Assembly (NCBI RefSeq): GCF_002849605.1
Contig: NZ_NPIB01000003.1
Span: 62,001-126,000, forward strand
DNA length: 64,000 bases
Direction of reading: 5' to 3'
Source of the DNA: Photobacterium carnosum
Lineage (GTDB): Bacteria > Pseudomonadota > Gammaproteobacteria > Enterobacterales > Vibrionaceae
How positions within the stretch are numbered: the first letter of the stretch is position 1; the number at the start of each line of letters is the position of its first letter. A program made the translations under genes and the position numbers. Positions 56,213 to 64,000 of this stretch are shown here, one piece after another. The notes under the pieces were generated by a model. It searched no databases and was not told where the DNA came from. It was given only the letters and a program-made list of their open reading frames with translations.

Positions 56213-56660
56213 TGCAACACTCCTTAAAATTAATAGACATCTACTTATTTTATCTATAGTTATGTTTTATGGTAAAAGAATACATAGTTATTTAATTAAT
56301 ATATTAATATTGGTCAATGCTATTTTAATACTATATTACGTATATCTGTATTCTATAAAGCATAAAAAATTTAGTTATTCATTATTTTGTAAGTATATTT
56401 TACAGTGTTTCTATTCTCTCGTGTAATGATATATTCCATATTTTTTGATGTTTCTGTTCATATATTGCCATTTATAGGAAGCCTTATGCAACATTTATCA
56501 TAAAATGAAAAAATTAATGCTATTTTTGATCTAATAACTATTTGCACTCTTAGTTTTTAAACGATAAGTTAAGCAAATGTATCAAAATTAATATTTTATG
56601 GTTAATTGTCTTTTGTTGACTAATTATCGTGTATTAAAAGGAATTATAGGAAGTAGATGT
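56213..56660. promoter_or_regulatory. Divergent promoter region between ABC operon and aroG
   Basis: About 450 AT-rich bases. No TyrR or PhhR-type box could be identified by eye. A frame at 56172-56426 is judged spurious. Confidence 0.4.
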
Positions 56661-57713
56661 ATGCATAAAACGGATGATATTCGTATTAGTGAAATCAAAG
56701 AACTTTTACCACCTATTGCAGTGTTAGAGCGGTTTCCTGCATCTAAAACAGCAGCAAAAACAGTGTATGAGTCACGTAAATCAATTCATAATATTTTAAA
56801 TGATCAAGATGATCGTTTATTGGTCATTGTTGGACCTTGCTCAATTCATGATCCTCAAGCTGCATTAGAGTATGGCAATAAGCTTAGGCTGTTACGAGAA
56901 GAGCTTAAAGACGATCTTGAAATTGTGATGCGAGTTTACTTTGAAAAACCACGAACAACGGTTGGTTGGAAAGGGTTGATTAACGACCCGTATATGGATA
57001 ATAGTTTTCAACTTAATGATGGTTTGAGGATTGGACGAAAACTGCTCGCCGATCTGACTGATTTAGGATTACCTACGGCAGGTGAGTTCTTAGATATGAT
57101 CACACCTCAATATATGGGGGATCTTATAAGTTGGGGGGCAATTGGCGCTCGAACAACAGAATCGCAAGTCCATCGTGAGCTTTCGTCTGGGCTTTCTTGT
57201 CCTGTTGGCTTTAAAAATGGCACCGATGGCAATATTAAAATAGCAACAGATGCTATTGGTTCAGCAAGTGCACCTCATCATTTTCTATCAGTAACAAAAT
57301 ATGGCCACTCTGCAATTGTTGCAACTGCGGGGAATGAAGATTGTCATATTATATTGCGTGGTGGTAAAGCGCCAAATTATGGTGCAGATGATGTCAATGT
57401 TATTATGCAGCAGCTAGTTAATGCGGGTTTACGTAATAAATTGATGATTGATTTTAGTCACGCTAATAGTTCAAAACAATATCAACGACAGGTGATTGTG
57501 TCTGAAGATGTTGGTCAGCAAATTGCCAATGGTAATAAGGCTATTTTTGGTGTGATGATAGAAAGTCATTTAGTTGCAGGTCGTCAAGATATTATTGATG
57601 GTGAAACACCAATTTATGGTCAAAGCATTACTGATGCTTGTATCGGTTGGAATGATACTGATAAAGTTTTACGTCAACTTGCGGCAGATGTTAGAACGCG
57701 TCGTCATAAATGA
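56661..57713 (+). CDS. aroG: 3-deoxy-7-phosphoheptulonate (DAHP) synthase
   Basis: DAHP synthase makes the first step of aromatic amino-acid synthesis from erythrose-4-phosphate and phosphoenolpyruvate. N-terminal IKELLPPIAVLERFPASKTA is very close to the AroG type. Active-site segments VGPCSIHDP, MRVYFEKPRTTVGWKG, GARTTESQVHRELSSGLS and LMIDFSHANSSK are present. Start ATG 56661 gives 350 residues, the AroG length, with GGAAG upstream. The feedback type (Phe-sensitive) is inferred from similarity to AroG; AroF/AroH remain possible. Confidence 0.88.
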   Translation: MHKTDDIRISEIKELLPPIAVLERFPASKTAAKTVYESRKSIHNILNDQDDRLLVIVGPCSIHDPQAALEYGNKLRLLREELKDDLEIVMRVYFEKPRTTVGWKGLINDPYMDNSFQLNDGLRIGRKLLADLTDLGLPTAGEFLDMITPQYMGDLISWGAIGARTTESQVHRELSSGLSCPVGFKNGTDGNIKIATDAIGSASAPHHFLSVTKYGHSAIVATAGNEDCHIILRGGKAPNYGADDVNVIMQQLVNAGLRNKLMIDFSHANSSKQYQRQVIVSEDVGQQIANGNKAIFGVMIESHLVAGRQDIIDGETPIYGQSITDACIGWNDTDKVLRQLAADVRTRRHK

Positions 57714-57752
57714 TGATCAGTCATTTAAATTGATGATAGATAAGCACATTAC

Positions 57753-57787
57753 AAAAGCCTTTATTTATTATAAAAGTAGGGGCTTTA
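57753..57787. terminator. Bidirectional terminator after aroG
   Basis: AAAGCC and GGCTTT pair around an AT-rich loop in the gap between aroG and the small minus-strand gene. Confidence 0.5.
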
Positions 57788-57967
57788 TTGATGATGCCTG
57801 TGACCATCATTAAATTCGATATCAAAATTATCACCATAACTATGTTGATTAACAATATCTTCATTAAAAGGGAATTGGCAATATATTGAATAATGACGGT
57901 GTAACCCATTAACAATAAAAGCATTAAAAATATCATGAGTGTCAGCTATAAGTGTTTTATCAGTCAT
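57785..57967 (-). CDS. Small protein of 60 residues
   Basis: A good ribosome binding site (TTTGGAG, six bases before ATG) precedes this frame, and its stop abuts the terminator, so the gene looks real. The product is soluble, His/Asp-rich at the C-terminus (DIEFNDGHRHHQ), which could bind metal. The family is not recognised. Confidence 0.5.
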   Translation of the reverse strand: MTDKTLIADTHDIFNAFIVNGLHRHYSIYCQFPFNEDIVNQHSYGDNFDIEFNDGHRHHQ

Positions 57968-58268
57968 AATAACTCCAAATTATCGCAAGTAATAAGGGTG
58001 TAAAAATAAGGACTACTTATTAAGTGTACTCAGAATGTTAAGTTTTGTGGAAATAAATAATTTAAGATGTACGATAAATAAGGCACAATTTGTTATTTTA
58101 TATACAAAACATTTAAACTTTCATTTGTTTTTTCTATTCTTTAACTGTTGTTTATTATAATAAGAGAATGATTTTATTTAAATATCAATGCGATCAGTAT
58201 AAACGAGGCTATAACTATTGTATGGATAATATCAGAACACGCCTAAGATGATATTAACAATATGCTTA
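57968..58268. other. Intergenic region, nothing recognised
   Basis: About 300 AT-rich bases with no frame. It should contain the promoter of the 60-residue gene. Confidence 0.35.
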
Positions 58269-59699
58269 CTAGCTGTTATACCACTGTTTAAATAATTTCT
58301 GGCTGATAACTTGGTTAAGATTATACCCCATGGCTATTGTATTGGGCGTGTTTCGGCGGAGATCTGTAGGTAGTGTTAGAATATTATCATTATTATAAAT
58401 GACACTGTAACTTTCTTTTACATCAATAACTATTTTATAGCGATTCTCGCGTATTTTTGGAAGGGTAAATTTTCCGTTGTCTGCAACGCTAAATGTTAAT
58501 TTTTTAGGGTATTCATTCAGTATTTTTATTGCATATTCTTGAGTGAATTTTTTAATTAAGGATTTATTATTATAAAGTAATGAAAAATTAAGGGTAGGGT
58601 CCTTTATATTATTACTTAACAATGGTAATAATTGATCATAAAATGCAGTGCTTGATATATCAATCATATTATCTTTATCTAATAAGTTTTTATTAATATT
58701 AGCAGCCATTGCGATATTTAATTGTTTACTTTTATTAATGAGTTTTTCTATTGAATATTGAACTTGTTGTTCTGTCTTAAAGGTACGTATAATAGCTAAA
58801 TTATTATTAGCTACCATTAAATCTTTTTGTAAATAATCATCAAAAACTTGTTTGTTATAATCATATTCAAAATAGCCATTAAGTTGTACCATTGTCTTCC
58901 ACAATTTTGGTATGTACGTATCAATAATAACAGCTATTTTATGCTGTTTTTCTTTTGGTATTTTATTAATTAATTCTTCTTTATTATAATAAATACAAGC
59001 ATAAGGGGAGGTTGATTTTATTTTTTGATAAATATCTAAATACTTTGAGCAATGAAGTGTTTTGTCTATTCTATATTTGAATTTAATATCGGATATTAGG
59101 TCAAAAGTAAGATCATTATCGAGTAAAATAGCTTGTAAGTCACGCTTTAAAGAACGACGTAATTTAGTATAATATTGTTGCTTTTCTTTTATGGTGTTTT
59201 TTATATTTGAAATATGTTTAATCTGTTTCTTTTCATTGATTTGCATTATTTCAAGCTGAGTGTTTATTAATGTTAATTGTTGTTGGTAATGATTTAATTT
59301 TTGAGTGATGTCTGCTTGAAGTTTTCTTTTTATAATATTAACTTCAATCATGTTTTTTTTATAGATTAAAGCGCTATTATTAAGTGCTTGAATAAAAACA
59401 TCTGAATTTTTAATGTGTGTTTGATTAAATAAATATATTAGATGGTTAATATCTTCAAGATAATGTGGATTAGATAACCAGTTTGACGAAACTAATTTTT
59501 TAGCTGCATATTCAAGATTATTAAATTCTGATGGTATTTTAAACGGACTATAGTTGTTTGTTATAATAAAGCCTTGTTGTTTTTGATATGGAATAATTTC
59601 AGGTTTGATATTAAAAGAAGAATAATCGATATAGCTTTCTTTATCACAGCCTGTAATGAAGCATAATAGAAGAAACATAAAATTGCGTAAGATGTTCAT
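58269..59699 (-). CDS. Lipoprotein with central coiled coil
   Basis: A lipoprotein signal (NFMFLLLCFITGC, lipobox ITGC) starts this 476-residue protein. Residues about 120-190 form a likely coiled coil (HYQQQLTLINTQLEIMQINE and following charged heptads), and the last 80 residues look like a small beta domain (KLTFSVADNGKFTLPKI). It is anchored to a membrane on the periplasmic side and could be a structural or secretion-linked protein. The family is not recognised; codon use is AT-rich, like accessory DNA. Confidence 0.6.
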   Translation of the reverse strand: MNILRNFMFLLLCFITGCDKESYIDYSSFNIKPEIIPYQKQQGFIITNNYSPFKIPSEFNNLEYAAKKLVSSNWLSNPHYLEDINHLIYLFNQTHIKNSDVFIQALNNSALIYKKNMIEVNIIKRKLQADITQKLNHYQQQLTLINTQLEIMQINEKKQIKHISNIKNTIKEKQQYYTKLRRSLKRDLQAILLDNDLTFDLISDIKFKYRIDKTLHCSKYLDIYQKIKSTSPYACIYYNKEELINKIPKEKQHKIAVIIDTYIPKLWKTMVQLNGYFEYDYNKQVFDDYLQKDLMVANNNLAIIRTFKTEQQVQYSIEKLINKSKQLNIAMAANINKNLLDKDNMIDISSTAFYDQLLPLLSNNIKDPTLNFSLLYNNKSLIKKFTQEYAIKILNEYPKKLTFSVADNGKFTLPKIRENRYKIVIDVKESYSVIYNNDNILTLPTDLRRNTPNTIAMGYNLNQVISQKLFKQWYNS

Positions 59700-59885
59700 A
59701 TTCCACAGTATTTATAGTTTTTAGTCAATGATATTATACCGACATTAATGGCATATACAAGCCTGTGCGTAATTACAATTAATGTTCATTAAGGACTGTT
59801 TTTTTATGTAATTTTAATGTAGCAAAGGTGTTTGTGTGGTTAAATAGATAAACAATTACGTTGGTATTAAACGCTGGAGACAATA

Positions 59886-60215
59886 ATGTTAGTTACATTT
59901 AGTAGCAAATCTCATAATAATGTCACAATGTTTGGTGATATTGCGCAATCATTGATTACGATGATGGAATTTACAACAGAGATACCAGGAGCAATAACAG
60001 CAGAAGATGTTGGGAGTGCTTTAGCTAATTTAGAAAAAAATCTCACGGTTGCAAAGCAACAACAAGTGTTAGCGCAGAATACACAGCAAGTGGTTGATGT
60101 GGATAACGATGACAATGAAAAAGAAGTGAAAATTAGTATTGTAGTTCGTGCCATTCCCCTTATTGACTTATTAAAGACGGCAATATCAGTAAAAAGTTAT
60201 GTTATGTGGAAGTAG
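59886..60215 (+). CDS. DUF1840 protein
   Basis: This 109-residue protein has the DUF1840 pattern: MLVTFSSKSHNNVTMFGD, then TTEIPGAITAEDVGSALANL, and a C-terminal IVVRAIPLIDLLKTAI. Function is unknown. The length is normal for the family. Confidence 0.88.
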   Translation: MLVTFSSKSHNNVTMFGDIAQSLITMMEFTTEIPGAITAEDVGSALANLEKNLTVAKQQQVLAQNTQQVVDVDNDDNEKEVKISIVVRAIPLIDLLKTAISVKSYVMWK

Positions 60216-60242
60216 TGTCGCTCATTTGTTTCATTGATGAAA

Positions 60243-60860
60243 TTATTTAACGAGATGGAGGGGGGCGAAAGGGTCATCGTTAGGATCGTTAAGCCATAAA
60301 TATTCCGTGTCAGCAGCAATGCGGCGAGCAATAGAATCACCATGTTGATGACCGATAATCGCTAATGACATATCAAGGCTTGCTGAGCTTCCTGATGCTG
60401 TGAAAACATTGCCATAACGTACCCATCGAGCTGAAGTTTGCCACTGAATGTTGTGACCAAATTGACACACCCAATCAAGGTTTTTTTGAGTGGTAGTTGC
60501 TTTGCCATTGTCGAGTAATCCCGCGTTGGCAAGTAATGCAGCGCCAGTTGACGTGGAACATACAATGCGTTGTTGTGGTGCGACTTTTTTCAGCCAAGCT
60601 AAAATGTCTTTGTTATGGGTTGCAAGCCGAATACCCGCGCCTCCAGGGATAATTAAGATCCCCGCTGATATTGTGTCATCAAAGCTTAGCGTTGGTTGCA
60701 TATTAATACCCTGAGTACTAGTAACATGCTGCCCATTGATTGTTATGATTTGCAGTTGATAATACTCGGGTAATAAACCAAACATATGCAGTGGGCCTAA
60801 TGCGTCAAGTAATTCAAATTGTTCAAACAGTAAAACGGTGACAGTTTGTCGAACGGACAT
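60243..60860 (-). CDS. DJ-1/PfpI family protein
   Basis: This 205-residue protein has the DJ-1 core: VTVLLFEQFELLDALGPLHMF, then ILIIPGGAGIR and CSTSTGAALLANAGLLDNGKATTT. At the nucleophile elbow, alignment to isonitrile hydratase-like proteins places Ser where the catalytic Cys normally stands (STGAALL for CTGSLLL), with a Cys three residues earlier. Catalytic activity is therefore uncertain. The glutamate in the N-terminal motif (FEQFELLDALGP) is present. Confidence 0.85.
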   Translation of the reverse strand: MSVRQTVTVLLFEQFELLDALGPLHMFGLLPEYYQLQIITINGQHVTSTQGINMQPTLSFDDTISAGILIIPGGAGIRLATHNKDILAWLKKVAPQQRIVCSTSTGAALLANAGLLDNGKATTTQKNLDWVCQFGHNIQWQTSARWVRYGNVFTASGSSASLDMSLAIIGHQHGDSIARRIAADTEYLWLNDPNDDPFAPLHLVK

Positions 60861-61044
60861 TATTTATTCCTTTTAATGAACTTGATCTCCTTAGTAATAG
60901 TCTAATTAGTTATGATCAGGTGTGTCGAGGATGATAATTTGGCTTTTATAATTGCATTATGAGGATAATGCTTGTTATTCAGCTGCGAATGATTACAATC
61001 AGCTCCCTGTTTAAAAATGGCTCAAAATATCAACTGACACGATT

Positions 61045-61248
61045 ATGAATAGAAAGAAAAAAATTAACGAAACGCTAAAAAAGAGAATAAAGAAGGCGAA
61101 TGCTAAGCTGAATAAAAGCACTAAGCCCCGTTATATTTCTAAAGCAGAACGTGCCACGCTTGATGATGAAGCCGCACTGGTTACTGAAACTGTAGATGCA
61201 ACATCAGAAACTATTATTGATAGTGAAATTGAATCTACAGTTAATTAA
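61045..61248 (+). CDS. DUF2986 small basic protein
   Basis: This 67-residue protein starts NRKKKINETLKKRIKKANAK and continues KSTKPRYISKAERA, matching DUF2986. The basic N-terminus and acidic tail suggest nucleic-acid contact or ribosome association, but function is unknown. Confidence 0.85.
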   Translation: MNRKKKINETLKKRIKKANAKLNKSTKPRYISKAERATLDDEAALVTETVDATSETIIDSEIESTVN

Positions 61249-61277
61249 TAGTTAAAAAATATTAATGTTATACCTTA

Positions 61278-61313
61278 AACAGAAACATGATTTTGGTCGT
61301 TTTTCTGTTTTTT
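61278..61313 (+). terminator. Terminator before rhlE
   Basis: AAACAGAAA pairs with TTTCTGTTT around a 15-base loop and is followed by T residues. It separates the DUF2986 gene from rhlE. Confidence 0.55.
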
Positions 61314-61414
61314 CGTATCATACCTATTATTATTTATAGGGTGATTGCTTGCTTATCATCAGATGAACAAGCTACTACGCTACTGTGCGTTTATTTTATA
61401 CAAAGAGAGATGCT

Positions 61415-62821
61415 ATGAGTTTTGCCTCTTTAGGCCTATCCGCCCCAATTCTTGAAGCCGTTGCTAAGCAAGGCTACGAAAAACCATCCCCAATTCAAGC
61501 GCAAGCAATTCCAGCAATTTTGGAAGGCAAGGATGTCATGGCGGCGGCACAAACGGGTACAGGCAAAACAGCAGGTTTTACATTGCCGCTGCTAGAGAAA
61601 TTATCTGGTGGTCAACCTGCTCGTTCACATCATATTCGTGCACTTATTCTAACACCAACCCGTGAGCTTGCGGCTCAAGTTGCTGAGAATGTTGCAAAAT
61701 ATAGTAAAAATTTACCGATTAATTCAGCCGTTGTATTTGGTGGTGTAAAAGCCAATCCACAAATAAACCGTCTACGTCAAGGTGCTGATGTTTTAGTTGC
61801 AACACCTGGTCGTTTAATGGATTTACACAACCAGAATGCGGTTAAATTCCGTGATGTTGAAATTTTAGTTTTAGATGAAGCTGACCGTATGTTAGATATG
61901 GGCTTTATTCGTGATATTCGTAAAATTTTAGCGTTATTACCAAAGCAACGTCAAAACCTATTGTTTTCAGCGACATTCTCTGATGACATTCGTACGCTTG
62001 CTAAAGGCTTAGTGAATAATCCTGTTGAGATTGATGTTAATCCTCGCAACCAAGCGGCACCGACGGTTAAGCAGTGGATTTGCCCTGTTGATCAAAAGAA
62101 AAAAGCAAACTTATTAACGAAGTTGTTAAATGAGCGTAGTTGGAAGCAAGTGTTAGTGTTTACTAAAACTAAACATGGTGCAAACCGATTAGCGACTCAC
62201 TTAGAAAGCCGCGGTATTTCATCTGCTGCTATTCACGGTAATAAGAGCCAAGGCGCACGTACAAAAGCGCTAGCTAACTTTAAATCAGGCAATGTTCGTG
62301 TACTTGTTGCAACAGATATTGCAGCTCGTGGCTTAGATATTGAACAATTGCCGCAAGTGGTTAACTTTGAATTACCGCATGTTGCTGAAGATTACGTTCA
62401 CCGTATTGGTCGTACAGGCCGTGCAGGTTGTGTTGGCGAAGCTATTTCATTAGTTTGTGCTGATGAATACGGCGATTTAATTGCCATTGAGCGTCTAACG
62501 AAGCAAATATTAGATCGTGAAATTGTTGAAGGTTTTGAACCATCGATTAATTTACCAGCGTCAAGATTAGACACACGTCCTCTTAGCAAGCCTAAAACAG
62601 CTAAGAAGCCAAATGCTAATGGCGAAAAGCGTACTTTCTCTAACAGTAAGCCTTCTGCTCGACGTAAAGCAACACCTCGCAGTGATGATGCGCCACGTAG
62701 TGAAGGTGCAAAACCTGCTCGTAAGCCACGTCCTGCCGATGCTAAACCTAAAGCAGTAGATGGTAAGCCACCTCGTCGCACACCGCAACGTAACCGTAAG
62801 CCTGCTGCAACGGTAAACTAA
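61415..62821 (+). CDS. rhlE: ATP-dependent RNA helicase RhlE
   Basis: The N-terminus [20 protein letters not shown] is nearly the E. coli RhlE start. DEAD-box motifs are all present ([41 protein letters not shown]). The C-terminal 80 residues are a basic, repetitive tail ([19 protein letters not shown]) for RNA binding. I chose ATG 61415, ten codons inside the longest frame, with AGAGAGA upstream. Length 468 residues. Confidence 0.93.
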   Translation: MSFASLGLSAPILEAVAKQGYEKPSPIQAQAIPAILEGKDVMAAAQTGTGKTAGFTLPLLEKLSGGQPARSHHIRALILTPTRELAAQVAENVAKYSKNLPINSAVVFGGVKANPQINRLRQGADVLVATPGRLMDLHNQNAVKFRDVEILVLDEADRMLDMGFIRDIRKILALLPKQRQNLLFSATFSDDIRTLAKGLVNNPVEIDVNPRNQAAPTVKQWICPVDQKKKANLLTKLLNERSWKQVLVFTKTKHGANRLATHLESRGISSAAIHGNKSQGARTKALANFKSGNVRVLVATDIAARGLDIEQLPQVVNFELPHVAEDYVHRIGRTGRAGCVGEAISLVCADEYGDLIAIERLTKQILDREIVEGFEPSINLPASRLDTRPLSKPKTAKKPNANGEKRTFSNSKPSARRKATPRSDDAPRSEGAKPARKPRPADAKPKAVDGKPPRRTPQRNRKPAATVN

Positions 62822-62865
62822 AGTCGCTATTGCGGTTTAATAAATCGCTTTAGTAAATAGACTTA

Positions 62866-62912
62866 ATAAAAACCAGTGTTAATGATGATGAATCATAACG
62901 CTGGTTTTTTTT
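62866..62912. terminator. Bidirectional terminator
   Basis: AAAAACCAG-GTT pairs with AAC-CTGGTTTTT with a long AT-rich upper stem, between convergent genes, followed by T residues. Confidence 0.75.
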
Positions 62913-62929
62913 ATCTATAATTTGTGTAA

Positions 62930-63985
62930 TTAACATCGTAATGACAATGTCACACAGGGAAGAGCATGGTCAGTACTATAACCATCTTCTTCAAAGCTGC
63001 TGTTAACTAGGTGTTTATCTTCCGTATGATAATGGCTGACTTCAAATAATGAACCGCGGTATTGGGCATTAAACTCTTGTGATAATAAAATATAATCAAG
63101 TACTGAGCTTTTTGCACCAAAGTAATGCGTTGGTGGTCGGGACAATGTTGCTTGTTCAGTATTTTGGGTAAACAACGTCCAACTATCGTATAAACGGTAA
63201 TAACCAATTAAACGCTCAATATCACTGTCAGACATGCCAAAAACATTGCCAGCGATCAGTTGTTCTAAACATGAGCTTGATAGTTCATCATTAAAGTCGC
63301 CCATTAATAACATTGGTCGAGCGCTTGATTCACGTTGTTTTAAAATGGCTAACAATAATAGATTCGCTTCAGTGCCGCGTAACATCGCTGAGCCCCAACT
63401 GCCTAAGCGTTGGCCTGCAAAACGTGATAATGCAGTGTCTGATGGAACAATAGTACTAGGAAGTGGATCATCAAATAATGAACGTTTTGATTTGAAATGC
63501 GTAACATAGCAGTCAGTTAAGCCAATATGTGGAATATTAATTGTGGCTCTAAGGGGCTTTCGACTAAAGTGAAAATCGTGCAAACCCAATAATGTAGCAG
63601 CTTGTTGATCGGCTGTTACGGTCGATATTTCAGTAATAGGAAATTTTGATGCGATAGCAACGACAGGGCTACGGTAAATAAAATCATCAATCACTGTGGG
63701 AGAATCAATTACCGCATAATAAGGGTAACCCGCTTTTTCCAACAGAGATTGCAGACTCTCACTACTGAATACTTCTTGAAAACCAATAATGTCAGGTTGG
63801 TTTTTATCAAGAAATCGAGTTATCCATGCTTGTTTTTTATGCCATTGTTCAAGGGTATAAATATTTTGAAAATCATAATAAGCCATTGGTGGCTCAAGAT
63901 AATTTAATAAGTTAAAACTGGCAATTTTAACGGTAGGTACGGGCACTTCATAAGAAGGCTGATTAACGTTTGGCACACTACACAC
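62930..63985 (-). CDS. Endonuclease/exonuclease/phosphatase-fold protein, possibly running past the window
   Basis: The EEP fold is shown by VKIASFNLLNYLEPP (strand with the Asn), IIGFQEVF (metal-binding Glu), LMGDFNDELSSS (Asp and Asn) and a final STDHALP (His). It is likely a divalent-metal phosphodiesterase, of the DNase/sphingomyelinase superfamily. The frame opens with GTG at 63985 but stays open to the window end, so the true start may lie outside. No signal peptide is visible in the part seen. Confidence 0.8.
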   Translation of the reverse strand: MCSVPNVNQPSYEVPVPTVKIASFNLLNYLEPPMAYYDFQNIYTLEQWHKKQAWITRFLDKNQPDIIGFQEVFSSESLQSLLEKAGYPYYAVIDSPTVIDDFIYRSPVVAIASKFPITEISTVTADQQAATLLGLHDFHFSRKPLRATINIPHIGLTDCYVTHFKSKRSLFDDPLPSTIVPSDTALSRFAGQRLGSWGSAMLRGTEANLLLLAILKQRESSARPMLLMGDFNDELSSSCLEQLIAGNVFGMSDSDIERLIGYYRLYDSWTLFTQNTEQATLSRPPTHYFGAKSSVLDYILLSQEFNAQYRGSLFEVSHYHTEDKHLVNSSFEEDGYSTDHALPCVTLSLRC

Positions 63986-64000
63986 TCTCAGTAAATATAA

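Noticed and set aside
56172..56426. 84-codon hydrophobic frame upstream of aroG
   Set aside because: It overlaps the start of the ABC ATPase gene and the promoter region and has no ribosome binding site; low-complexity AT-rich translation.
62398..62781. 127-codon minus-strand frame inside rhlE
   Set aside because: It is the antisense shadow of the repetitive basic tail of RhlE; Arg/Leu-rich product with no start signal.

Overview
The window looks like chromosomal DNA of a low-GC marine gammaproteobacterium of the Vibrionaceae, most likely Photobacterium. This is inferred from the AT-rich composition and from the mix of DUF1840 and DUF2986 proteins, a FabY-like ketoacyl synthase, two RhlE-type helicases and a gammaproteobacterial long-form CutC. 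No 16S rRNA, tRNA or CRISPR array was seen, so the genus is not proven.

Layout. (1) Positions 488-1444: a housekeeping ribosome-biogenesis GTPase (YlqF/RbgA) on the minus strand. (2) Positions 1896-14376: a defence and mobility island. It holds McrB (with an extra domain inside the AAA+ module) and McrC, a truncated AlpA-type regulator, a 1092-residue UPF1-like SF1 helicase, a broken P4-type integrase (8-bp tandem duplication plus loss of its 5' end), a MotB/ZorB-like protein overlapping an HNH nuclease gene, and a protein that fuses a class I methyltransferase to an HNH-like nuclease. No ZorA homologue is present. (3) Positions 14824-16151: a MarT/ToxR-like membrane-bound regulator and a FidL-like partner. 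(4) Positions 17006-28283: a complete choline-degrading glycyl-radical microcompartment operon (GRM2/cut type II): three BMC-H shell genes, acylating aldehyde dehydrogenase, BMC-P vertex protein, alcohol dehydrogenase, CutC, CutD, an extended BMC-H protein, PduL, an unrecognised protein and two SMR transporters. (5) Positions 28418-29452: an IS1595-family element with a frameshifted transposase. A decayed copy of the same element's right end lies at 14620-14680 in the same orientation, so regulator pair and microcompartment operon are bracketed by related IS sequence. (6) Positions 29578-64000: mostly core and small accessory genes, with clear hairpin terminators between several convergent pairs. 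They include a DUF1275 protein, a potassium channel, a patatin-like lipase, an NfsB nitroreductase, a large secreted HExxH protein, a GltD-like Fe-S flavoprotein, FabY, two RhlE-like helicases, an ABC-class ATPase, a polar amino-acid ABC operon, an AroG-type DAHP synthase, several lipoproteins and a nuclease-fold protein at the right edge.

How the parts work together. The cut operon predicts that choline enters a protein shell and is cleaved by CutC (activated by CutD) to trimethylamine and acetaldehyde. Acetaldehyde is then split between acetyl-CoA/acetyl-phosphate (CutF, PduL) and ethanol (CutO), which recycles NAD and CoA inside the shell. Intercistronic hairpins sit at the boundaries where shell and enzyme doses should differ. 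In the island, McrBC is a recognisable type IV restriction system. The ZorB-like/HNH pair, the methyltransferase-HNH fusion and the helicase are the best candidates for undescribed or remnant defence systems. All functional statements rest on motif recognition by eye; no database search was run.
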